This document shows, one piece after another, positions 14,676 to 22,051 of a DNA stretch of 35,274 bases (position 1 is the stretch's first letter; the number at the start of each line of letters is the position of its first letter). Below the pieces are notes generated by a model. That model worked only from the letters and a program-made list of their open reading frames with translations. It had not been told where the DNA came from and did no database searches. This DNA is from CAVPDE01 sp964580575 (GTDB lineage Bacteria > Desulfobacterota > DSM-4660 > Desulfatiglandales > HGW-15): NCBI GenBank assembly GCA_964580575.1, contig CAZOLJ010000049.1:1-35274 (forward strand), in the 5' to 3' direction. The translations under genes and the position numbers were made by a program.

Positions 14676-15710
14676 ATGAAAACCATGAAAGCGCTGGTCA
14701 AATCCAGACGGGAGCCCGGCCTCTGGCTTGAAGAGGTTCCAATTCCGGAAGCGGGAATCAATGACGTCCTCATCAAGATTGACAAGACGGCGGTCTGCGG
14801 CACGGACGTTCACATCTACCACTGGGATGAGTGGGCCCGAAAGACCATTCCTGTCCCTATGCCCGTAGGTCACGAGTTTGCGGGCAGAATTGTTGAAATC
14901 GGAAGCAATGTTCACGATTTCAAAATAGGTGATCTCGTCTCCGGAGAAGGGCACCTGGTTTGTGGTCGGTGCCGAAACTGCCTGGCAGGAAGGCGCCACC
15001 TCTGCATGAAGACGAGCGGCGTGGGCGTCAATCGTCCCGGAGCTTTTGCTGAGTATTTGTCCATCCCTGTCACCAACGTCTGGTATTGCGACCCTGCAAT
15101 CCCAACCGATGTTCTCGCCTGTTTCGATCCTCTGGGCAATGCAACCCACACAGCGCTCTCTTTTGATGTGCTCGGTGAAGACGTGCTGATCACCGGGGCG
15201 GGACCCATCGGGTGCATGGCTGCCGCCATTGCGAAGCACGCCGGGGCTCGCTATGTGGTGGTCACCGACGTTATTCCTTACCGCTTGGAGCTGGCTCGGA
15301 AAATGGGCGCGACGCTGACTCTGGATATCCGCCATGAATCCATTCAGGATACCCAACACAAGCTGCAAATGAAAGAAGGCTTTGACGTGGGTCTTGAAAT
15401 GTCAGGCAACGCGCAAGCGTTTCGCGATATGATCGGAAACATGTGCCACGGCGGGAAAATTGCTTTGCTGGGCCTCTTGCCTCGAGATGCGGCGGTCGAC
15501 TGGGACACGGTCATCTTCAACAGTCTCACCATCAAGGGAATTTACGGCAGAGAAATGTATGAAACATGGTACAAGATGACCGTGATGATTCAGAGCGGTC
15601 TCGACATTACCCCTCTGATCACGCATCGTTTTCACTTCACCGAGTATGAGAAAGGCTTCGAGGTGATGCGTTCCGGCCAGTCCGGGAAGGTGATTTTGAA
15701 TTGGAGTTAA
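14676..15710 (+). CDS. tdh: L-threonine 3-dehydrogenase
   Basis: 344 residues, the normal length. It is a zinc medium-chain dehydrogenase: catalytic zinc region VCGTDVHIYHWDEW and GHEFAGRI, and structural zinc loop CGRCRNCLAGRRHLC. NAD-binding GAGPIGCMAAAIAK lies near residue 170. The combination CGTDVHIYHW is characteristic of threonine dehydrogenase rather than other alcohol dehydrogenases. It oxidises L-threonine to 2-amino-3-ketobutyrate in the cytoplasm. The next gene encodes the ligase that splits this product, which strengthens the call. Preceded by a good promoter. Confidence 0.93.
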   Translation: MKTMKALVKSRREPGLWLEEVPIPEAGINDVLIKIDKTAVCGTDVHIYHWDEWARKTIPVPMPVGHEFAGRIVEIGSNVHDFKIGDLVSGEGHLVCGRCRNCLAGRRHLCMKTSGVGVNRPGAFAEYLSIPVTNVWYCDPAIPTDVLACFDPLGNATHTALSFDVLGEDVLITGAGPIGCMAAAIAKHAGARYVVVTDVIPYRLELARKMGATLTLDIRHESIQDTQHKLQMKEGFDVGLEMSGNAQAFRDMIGNMCHGGKIALLGLLPRDAAVDWDTVIFNSLTIKGIYGREMYETWYKMTVMIQSGLDITPLITHRFHFTEYEKGFEVMRSGQSGKVILNWS

Positions 15711-15749
15711 AGATCTCTCACAGAATCCACCGAGATCAAGGAGCAGCAC

Positions 15750-16976
15750 ATGCCACTGGACAAACTGGATGAATCTCTTAGAAAAGAAATCGACGCCCTG
15801 AAGGCTGAGGGACGCGCAAAGATCCCTGAAAGGGTCATCCTGGAATACCTTCCACCCGAAGGTGAAAAAGGGCCGCGGTATAGGCTAAAGGGATCCGACA
15901 AAGAATATATCCGCATGAACTCCAACAGCTACCTTTCTCTTTCCAATGACCCTGAACTCGTTGAAGCCGCCGACCAGGCCACCAGAAAACTGGGCGTCGG
16001 CCCAGGCGCTGTGCGGTTCATCGATGGAACCTTCTCCTATCACATTGCCCTGGAAGAGAGGATCGCCCGCTTTGTCGGCAAACCAGCAGCGAAAATATTC
16101 AACTCAGCCTACACCTCCAATTGCGGCCTGGCCCTCGCGGTCTCAAACAAGCAAACCTACTGGATCGGGGATCAGCTCAATCACAACAGCATCATCCGGG
16201 CCATGCGCATCGCCAATGTGCCGGGTTCCAACCGAGCCATTTACGATCACAACGACATGGAAAGGCTCAGGAAGTGCTTGGACGGGGTGCCCCAGGACAT
16301 GGATCGGGTGGTCGTCATTTTCGACGGCGTCTTCAGCATGAGGGGAGACTGCACTCCCATTGACCGGATTGTGAAAACCGCAGAATCTTACCAGAAGAGA
16401 TTCAAAGACGGCGTGATCACGGTAGTGGATGACTCCCACGGCATCGGGGCATTCGGAAAAACAGGCCGGGGGACCGCCGAGTTTTCGGGCGCTCAGCCGG
16501 ACGTGATCATCGGGACTTTCGGCAAAGCGTTTGGGGTGAACGGCGGTTTTGTCGCAGCGAGTGAGACGGTGATTGAGGCCGTACGCCAGAAGGCGGACAC
16601 CTACATCTACACCAACCCTCTTGGTGTGGGTGACTGTGCCGCCGCGATCAAAGCCATCGACGTCTGTGACAGCAGCGAAGGTCTCAGGAAGCTGGAGCAT
16701 CTTCAGCAGAGGATACAGCAGTTCCGCAAGGGGATCGCCGCGCTGGGCCTGGAATCCATCCCCGGGCCCCATCCGGTCGTTCCTTTGCTGGTCAGGGATA
16801 CCGCCAAAACGCATCGCCTCGTTCAGTACCTTTTTGACCAGGGTGTCCTGGTGGTCGGGTTGACCTTCCCTGTGGTCCCTCGCGGCCAAGAGACCCTCCG
16901 TTTCCAGATCAACGCGGCTCACACCCAAGCGGACATCGATGAGGTGCTGAAGATCCTGTCCGGCTTCAAAGGGTAG
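15750..16976 (+). CDS. kbl: Glycine C-acetyltransferase (2-amino-3-ketobutyrate CoA ligase)
   Basis: 408 residues, an alpha-oxoamine synthase family PLP enzyme. Motifs are YLSLSNDPEL, GPGAVRFIDGT, FDGVFSMRGDCTPID, the cofactor-binding VVDDSHGIGAFGKTGRGT and the PLP lysine in GTFGKAFG. It converts 2-amino-3-ketobutyrate plus CoA to glycine and acetyl-CoA, completing threonine breakdown begun by tdh, 39 bp upstream. The lysine loop continues VNGGF where kbl more often has a GGASGG-like segment, so a related acyl-CoA:amino-acid condensing activity is a minor alternative. Its stop codon lies 2 bp before a fold-back element. Confidence 0.88.
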   Translation: MPLDKLDESLRKEIDALKAEGRAKIPERVILEYLPPEGEKGPRYRLKGSDKEYIRMNSNSYLSLSNDPELVEAADQATRKLGVGPGAVRFIDGTFSYHIALEERIARFVGKPAAKIFNSAYTSNCGLALAVSNKQTYWIGDQLNHNSIIRAMRIANVPGSNRAIYDHNDMERLRKCLDGVPQDMDRVVVIFDGVFSMRGDCTPIDRIVKTAESYQKRFKDGVITVVDDSHGIGAFGKTGRGTAEFSGAQPDVIIGTFGKAFGVNGGFVAASETVIEAVRQKADTYIYTNPLGVGDCAAAIKAIDVCDSSEGLRKLEHLQQRIQQFRKGIAALGLESIPGPHPVVPLLVRDTAKTHRLVQYLFDQGVLVVGLTFPVVPRGQETLRFQINAAHTQADIDEVLKILSGFKG

Positions 16977-16978
16977 GT

Positions 16979-17275
16979 CCGTAACAGTTTAGCGCTTTGA
17001 AATGGATGGCTCAGGCCACGGGGGTCCCTCTAAAAACAGAAAACGAAGAGTGTGCGGGAAAGACTCTGCAGATCAGGGGCAGCGAAGGCGGGCGGCGAGG
17101 TTTCACCGGCACCTGCCCGCTGGGTATAACATGGCGAGTTCCCCGGTAGCCCTCCGCCCGCCTCACCCATGGTCTAGAGCTTGCCACTGAGGTGTGGCGT
17201 CTTCGTTGTTCTGTTTTTAGAGGGACCCCCATGGCCTTTTTCTGTGTTTATTTCAGAGCTACCAAACTGTTACGG
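16979..17275. mobile_element. 297-bp fold-back element (MITE-like) with terminal inverted repeats
   Basis: The ends are CCGTAACAGTTT (16979-16990) and AAACTGTTACGG (17264-17275), exact inverted repeats. They are flanked by AGGT direct repeats (16975-16978 and 17276-17279) that look like a 4-bp target duplication. The arms continue to match inward: 17014-17049 (GGCCACGGGGGTCCCTCTAA...) pairs with 17200-17236 with two differences. A third nested pair, GGCGGGCGG (17087-17095) with CCGCCCGCC (17154-17162), lies near the centre. There is no coding potential. The structure fits a non-autonomous transposable element or a fold-back sequence able to form a very long RNA hairpin. It separates the convergent kbl and M20 peptidase genes and may also act as their terminator. 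Confidence 0.78.
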
Positions 17276-17293
17276 AGGTCCTGCGTCTTTCAG

Positions 17294-18661
17294 CTATTTT
17301 GCGAGGCGCTCCCACAGCATTCCATACGCTTTCTGGCCCCGTTCATAGCTTGAGATCCGGAAAAACTCGTTGGGTGAATGCTGTAGCTCATCATTGAGGC
17401 CGAAGGCAAAGACAATGGTATAGGCCCCAAGATAGGTTCGGAACATGGCATTTGCCGGAATCGTCCCGCCCATACGGACCCAGTAGGGTTCCTTGCCGTA
17501 GAGGTCTTTCAACACGGAATGAGCCACTCTGAGCCCGGCGTGGTCCGGTGGGATGAGATAAGGCGCTGCTCCGCTTTCGGACTTCGCCGTAGTCACATTG
17601 ACCCCCGGAGGCGCTGCCTTATGCATGTGCTCCAGCACAAGACCGGCGATCTTCACCGGATCCTGGTCAGCCACCAAGCGACAGGAAATCTTGGCGTGGG
17701 CTGTGCTTGGAAGCACGGTTTTAGTGCCTTCCCCCTGAAACCCTCCCCATATCCCGTTGATTTCAAGAGTCGGCCTGGCCCCTACCCGCTCATAGGTCGT
17801 GAACCCCTTTTCACCAAAAAGGGAAACCGATCCAGTCTCGCGCAGGTAGGCGGGCTCATCAAAAGGAATCCGGGCCAACTGGGCCCGCTCCTCCTTGGTG
17901 AGAGACCGAACGTCATCATAGAAGCCCTTCACCGAAACTCGCCCGTCCTCATCGTGCAGGGAGTTCAGGATCTGGACTAGGGCGTGGATCGGGTTTGCGA
18001 TAGCGCCGCCGTAGGTCCCCGAGTGCACATCGTGATCCGGTCCCTGGACATCCACAAAAACCGAAGTGACCCCCCTGGTGCCCAGGGCCATAGCGGGCTG
18101 CTCTTCAGCCCACTGGCCGCCGTCAGCACTGAGCACCGCATCGCACGATAGGAGGTCTTTGTTCTTCACGATGAACTTCGGCAGAGAAGGACTTGCGATT
18201 TCCTCCTCCCCTTCAAAGAGGAATTTGAGGTTCACGGGCAGCCGCCCACCGGCCTTCAACATGGCTTCAGCCACAAGGATGGGGATGAACATGTTGCCCT
18301 TGTCATCCGTGGAGCCTCGGGCAACGATTCGACCCTCCTTGATCACCGGCTCAAAAGGAGGGCTGTCCCACAAGGCCACCGGGTCTACGGGCTGGGTATC
18401 GAAGTGACCGTAGATCAGAACCGTCGGTTTTCCCGCTGCATGGAGCCATTCCCCGTAGACGACAGGGTGCCCGCCTGTCGGCATGATGCGCACGGACTCG
18501 ATCCCTGCGGTTTTCATCCGGGTTTCCACCCACTGCGCCGCTCTCTGCACATCGCCTGCGTGAGCGGGCAGAGCCGAGATGCTCGGAATGCGAAGAAACT
18601 CCAGCAGTTCATTCAAAAAACCCTCTTTGTGTTTCTCTAAATAGGTTTCCCAATTCGCCAT
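17294..18661 (-). CDS. M20 family metallopeptidase (dipeptidase/CNDP-like)
   Basis: 455 residues, matching the M20 dipeptidases. Metal ligands and catalytic residues are all present: LIYGHFDTQP (His, Asp), RGSTDDKGN (bridging Asp), LFEGEEEIASPS (catalytic Glu and ligand Glu), LSADGG (Asp) and the C-terminal ELQHSPNEF (His). The dimerisation (lid) domain lies between, beginning at about VDVQGPDHDVHSG. It should hydrolyse dipeptides or related amides in the cytoplasm, as no signal peptide is seen. The gene lies downstream of the lipoprotein gene with about 155 bp between; coupling is doubtful. Confidence 0.92.
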   Translation of the reverse strand: MANWETYLEKHKEGFLNELLEFLRIPSISALPAHAGDVQRAAQWVETRMKTAGIESVRIMPTGGHPVVYGEWLHAAGKPTVLIYGHFDTQPVDPVALWDSPPFEPVIKEGRIVARGSTDDKGNMFIPILVAEAMLKAGGRLPVNLKFLFEGEEEIASPSLPKFIVKNKDLLSCDAVLSADGGQWAEEQPAMALGTRGVTSVFVDVQGPDHDVHSGTYGGAIANPIHALVQILNSLHDEDGRVSVKGFYDDVRSLTKEERAQLARIPFDEPAYLRETGSVSLFGEKGFTTYERVGARPTLEINGIWGGFQGEGTKTVLPSTAHAKISCRLVADQDPVKIAGLVLEHMHKAAPPGVNVTTAKSESGAAPYLIPPDHAGLRVAHSVLKDLYGKEPYWVRMGGTIPANAMFRTYLGAYTIVFAFGLNDELQHSPNEFFRISSYERGQKAYGMLWERLAK

Positions 18662-18816
18662 AACGTTTTCTCCGGATTAATGTATCTCTCGTTTCATTCG
18701 TCGCATTCCACGGGCCAAGCAAGCTTGGTCCGTGCCCCCGACAGACTCATCCTTGGCTTCCACTACCGGCTTTGGGGCCTTCTCCTCTTGAGGGTCTTGG
18801 GCTCTCTTAGCCGCTT

Positions 18817-19248
18817 CTACGGTTTCTTTGCCGGGACGGCAGGCAGACTCTTGGCCGGCGCCTGGGCTCCACCGACCTTCTTCTGCAGTTCGGCGATCTG
18901 GGCTTTGAGTTTGTCCAGCATCCCTTCGAGTTCAGCATTCTCTTTACTCAGGCTGTCGACTTTCGCCTGGAGATCACCGGCCTGTTTCTGCGCTGCAGCC
19001 ACCTTCTCTTCACTTTGGCCCTTGGCCTCATTGAGCGATTTTACCAGTGCCGCGGCTCTGGAATTGGCCTCAGCCAGGTCTGCTTTGGCTTTATTCAGCT
19101 CTGCAGTGCTCTTTTCCAGGTCCGCTTTCGTCTTGTTGAGATCTGAGACCACTTTTTCGTGATCTTCCTTGCTGACCCCACAGCCCACCAGCGCGATCAG
19201 ACCAAACACCAAGAAAACGCATGCCAATACCTGTCCAAACTTTTTCAT
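18817..19248 (-). CDS. Coiled-coil lipoprotein
   Basis: 143 residues from the ATG at 19248 with AAAGGAGACC upstream; the frame extends upstream but only through the neighbouring gene. A lipoprotein signal peptide ends in the lipobox LVGC (Cys near residue 23). The mature part is a long, Lys/Glu/Ala-rich coiled coil with repeated units such as DLNKTKADLEKS, ELNKAKADLAEA and SLNEAKGQSEE. It ends in a Pro/Ala tail (APAKSLPAVPAKKP). It is likely anchored in the outer or inner membrane, facing the periplasm, with an Lpp-like or scaffold role. Its ATG overlaps the stop of the old-yellow-enzyme gene (ATGA). Confidence 0.85.
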   Translation of the reverse strand: MKKFGQVLACVFLVFGLIALVGCGVSKEDHEKVVSDLNKTKADLEKSTAELNKAKADLAEANSRAAALVKSLNEAKGQSEEKVAAAQKQAGDLQAKVDSLSKENAELEGMLDKLKAQIAELQKKVGGAQAPAKSLPAVPAKKP

Positions 19249-20351
19249 GATAGGTCTCCTTTCTTCTTCTCTGTTACGCAATAGACCCCCTTGCCTTCCA
19301 ATCCCGGGCCAAAGCACTGGTTGTCTGAAAGGCACCTTGCTTTGCCGTGATCGCCGGACGCCCACCGTTTGACGAGGTCAGGTTCCCGTATGAGAGGCCG
19401 GCTCATGGAGAAATAGTCCGCATATGCTTCTGCCAGGAGCTTTTCTGCCAGGTTGAGAGATCGAATTCCACCCACCAGAATGATCGGCACCTCCAGCGCC
19501 TCCTTGAACGCCTTTGACGCGGTTCGGAAATACGCTTCCCTTTCCTCTGACTTGGTCCCTCTGGAGGGGCCCAGCCTTCCGGAAACCAGTGTGCCGCCGC
19601 TCACCTCAATGGCATCGATTCCAGCCTCCTGGAGCATAGCCCCGACCTTCAAGGCATCTCTCAGCGTGAGTCCTCCTTCCAGGCCGTCCTCGGAATTTAG
19701 CTTGATGAGCACCGGATAGTCCTTTCCAACTGCGCTTCTCACTTCCTGCAGAGTCTCGATCAGAGCCCTGGCTCGATTCTCAACAGCCCCTCCGTAGCAA
19801 TCCGTCCGTTTGTTGAAGACAGGTGATAAAAACTGACTCATCAAATAGCCATGAGCGGCGTGCAGTTGGACCCCGTCGAATCCCACGTCTTTAGCCCTTC
19901 TTGCCGCCTGGCCAAAGGAAACAGCGAGCTCATGGACATCCTTCTCCGTCAGGTTTTTCCCGGAGGACACGGCAAATTGCTCTACAGGAGAAACAACGAG
20001 AGGAGGCATACCGCTCAATTCGGAACTTGCAAAAATTCCTGCATGAGCCAGCTGCACAACGACTTTGCCTTTTGACTCATGCACCGCTTCCACCATGTGC
20101 CTGAATCCGTCTTTCAGAGGGTCATCGTAGATGCCCAGCTGAAAGAGCCCGGCCTGGCCGTCCTTCCGCACATAGGCATGGCTCGTGATGATCAAACCCA
20201 CCTGTCCTTCTGCCAGACGACGATAGACCTCCACCAGCCGTGGCGTGCACGCCCCATCCTCCGCAGCCATACCCTCCCAGGTCGCGGAGCGGACAAAACG
20301 GTTCGGGAGCTTCAGTCCTTTGATTTCGGTCGTCTCAAAAAGTCGTGACAT
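19245..20351 (-). CDS. NADH:flavin oxidoreductase / old yellow enzyme family protein
   Basis: 368 residues, a single FMN barrel. Family marks are LPNRFVRSATWEGMA at the N-terminus, GVQLHAAHGYLMSQFLSP (the His pair for the substrate), NKRTDCYGG and VGGIRS (phosphate binding). The end CLSDNQCFGPGLEGKGVYC has the cysteine spacing seen where larger members bind an Fe-S cluster, although the reductase domains of 2,4-dienoyl-CoA reductase are absent. It should reduce activated double bonds using NAD(P)H in the cytoplasm. GAGGT lies before the ATG. It follows the acyl-CoA synthetase subunit gene, so an acyl-CoA-related role is possible but unproven. Confidence 0.88.
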   Translation of the reverse strand: MSRLFETTEIKGLKLPNRFVRSATWEGMAAEDGACTPRLVEVYRRLAEGQVGLIITSHAYVRKDGQAGLFQLGIYDDPLKDGFRHMVEAVHESKGKVVVQLAHAGIFASSELSGMPPLVVSPVEQFAVSSGKNLTEKDVHELAVSFGQAARRAKDVGFDGVQLHAAHGYLMSQFLSPVFNKRTDCYGGAVENRARALIETLQEVRSAVGKDYPVLIKLNSEDGLEGGLTLRDALKVGAMLQEAGIDAIEVSGGTLVSGRLGPSRGTKSEEREAYFRTASKAFKEALEVPIILVGGIRSLNLAEKLLAEAYADYFSMSRPLIREPDLVKRWASGDHGKARCLSDNQCFGPGLEGKGVYCVTEKKKGDLS

Positions 20352-20376
20352 AAAAAAGACCTCTTTTCATTAAGGG

Positions 20377-20464
20377 TACACGGTGCAAGGTGCACGGCGC
20401 ACGAAACAGCCCAACTATCGAATGTTTCTTTCCGTGTGCCGTGTGCCGTGCGCCGTACGCCGTT
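20377..20464. repeat. Heptad-period inverted repeat overlapping a gene end
   Basis: Left units TACACGG, TGCAAGG, TGCACGG, CGCACGA (20377-20404) and right units CCGTGTG, CCGTGTG, CCGTGCG, CCGTACG, CCGTT (20432-20464) are mutually inverted and each is locked to a 7-bp period. They can form a long imperfect hairpin. The unit family is the same (NNCACGG) as the first units of the array at 12081. The right half encodes the last residues (RRTAHGTRHTERNIR) of the upstream acyl-CoA synthetase subunit, whose stop (20415-20417) falls in the loop. Confidence 0.75.
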
Positions 20465-21860
20465 TATATTCCCATGCCAGCCCCAACGCCTGAACGCACT
20501 TCTCCGGACTGTTGAAAACAGGAAAACCCATTTCCTCGACCTCTTGAGCAAGATCAGCCGCCACCTCGGGGTTCGGGCCGTAGATCCACGTGGCGATAGG
20601 CTTGCTGACGCGATCCCTGATTCGCTTGTAGGCCTTGAGGTAGCTGCCGACAATGATATCCGTCGGATTTGCCCAGAGCACATTGAACATCATATCGACA
20701 TTGGGATCCGCTGCAACCCTCTCGACCACTCCGGGATAAAGGTCGAAAGGGTTCTTCACGGCTGCCATCATAGGGCCAATGTCCACAGGCATGGTCCCCA
20801 GACCCTGATAGATCACGTCGAGGGACTGCCTCGTGTCATCACTCAGCGTGGTCAGGCCCATGCCGTACGTCGCCCCCTTGTCAATGACCACCACCCCCAC
20901 TGCGCCCGTAAAGGTGATGATCCCGAGCCGTCCGCCCGCAGGCAAAGGCTGAGAGGCGAATATTTTTGGCATTTCAAAGAGATCCTGGAATTCTTCAAGT
21001 CGAAGGATCCCGGATTGCCGGCACAAGCTGTCAAAGATCTTGTCATCCACGGCCAGGGACCCTGTGTGAGATGCCGACGCCCTCGCGCCTTGCTTTGTCC
21101 TCCCCGACTTGAAGATAAGAACCGGTTTTGCCTTGGTGACGCTCCTGGAAGTTTTCAGGAGCCTCCGGCCGTCCTTGATACTTTCCAGGTACAGGCTGAT
21201 CACGCCGGTGTCCGGGTCTTGAGCAAGATACTCAAGCCAATCGCATTCGTCCACATCACACTTGTTGCCGAAATCACAGATCTTGCTTACGCCAAAGCGC
21301 ATCTTCGGGTATGGAAAAGCCTGAGGATTGGTCATTCCCGTCTGGGCGCCGATGGCAATGGGACCCTTTCGGATTCGGTAGTATCCGGCCTCATACGCAC
21401 ACGGGTTAAACCCGTTGGATGTGTTGACAACGCCTGCCGTGTTGGGCCCAATGATGCGAATGCCCTCTTCCCCTGCCACCTTCAGCAACTCTTCCTGCAG
21501 TCGGGCCCCCTCCTCATCTTTTTCAGCAAAACCGTCTGAGACGACAATCATGGCTTTGGCGCCTTTGCCTGCACACTCCCGCACCATTCCGGCCACGGAC
21601 CGGGCGTTGATCATGACCATGGCCAGGTCCACCTCCTGGGGCACCTCCTCGAGGGAAGGATACACCTGGAGACCATGAACCTTCTTGTAGGCCGGATTGA
21701 CCGGGAAGATCTTCCCTTTGTATCCGGCCTTCAGCAGGGACTTCACGATCACGTATCCGCCGAAGAAGCTTTCCCTGAAAGAGCCGATGACCGCAATGCT
21801 CCGTGGGTCAAAGAAGCGGGAAAGACCATGGTCCGCAGGAGCTTTGCGTTGATTCTGCAT
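20415..21860 (-). CDS. Acyl-CoA synthetase (NDP-forming), alpha-type subunit
   Basis: 481 residues. The N-terminal CoA-binding domain begins SRFFDPRSIAVIGSFRESFFGG, followed by KIFPVNPAYKKVHGLQVYPS. The succinyl-CoA-synthetase-like part has GIRIIGPNTAGVVN, IGAQTGMT and the region of the phospho-histidine, RASASHTGSLAVDD. Enzymes of this family interconvert acyl-CoA, NDP and phosphate with acid, CoA and NTP, making ATP in anaerobes. The ATP-grasp beta part is missing here and no separate beta gene is in the window. The C-terminal 15 or so residues come from a heptad repeat and are probably a non-functional extension. Confidence 0.85.
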   Translation of the reverse strand: MQNQRKAPADHGLSRFFDPRSIAVIGSFRESFFGGYVIVKSLLKAGYKGKIFPVNPAYKKVHGLQVYPSLEEVPQEVDLAMVMINARSVAGMVRECAGKGAKAMIVVSDGFAEKDEEGARLQEELLKVAGEEGIRIIGPNTAGVVNTSNGFNPCAYEAGYYRIRKGPIAIGAQTGMTNPQAFPYPKMRFGVSKICDFGNKCDVDECDWLEYLAQDPDTGVISLYLESIKDGRRLLKTSRSVTKAKPVLIFKSGRTKQGARASASHTGSLAVDDKIFDSLCRQSGILRLEEFQDLFEMPKIFASQPLPAGGRLGIITFTGAVGVVVIDKGATYGMGLTTLSDDTRQSLDVIYQGLGTMPVDIGPMMAAVKNPFDLYPGVVERVAADPNVDMMFNVLWANPTDIIVGSYLKAYKRIRDRVSKPIATWIYGPNPEVAADLAQEVEEMGFPVFNSPEKCVQALGLAWEYKRRTAHGTRHTERNIR

Positions 21861-22051
21861 GGGTGCCTGAACCTCCAGATCAAAGAAGGCCCTTCAAGGG
21901 GTGAGGCGCTTCGACCCGTTCCCTTAGAGATGTTGAAACTGGTAGCACAGCCCTCTGTGAAATGCAAGCGGCCCGTCCACACTTCTCTCTTCCCAAATGC
22001 ATCATAAGCGCCTATAATGCCCCTAATCCTAATCATAGGACTTACACCACC

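Noticed and set aside
18712..18732. Hairpin GGGCCAAGC/GCTTGGTCC as terminator after the lipoprotein gene
   Set aside because: The stem is short and imperfect, no T-run follows on the minus strand, and the position is nearly 90 bp past the stop codon; too weak to annotate.
21962..22051. Longer N-terminus for the DEAD-box helicase
   Set aside because: The 30 extra residues show no helicase similarity and resemble untranslated leader; the ATG at 22052 is a better start.
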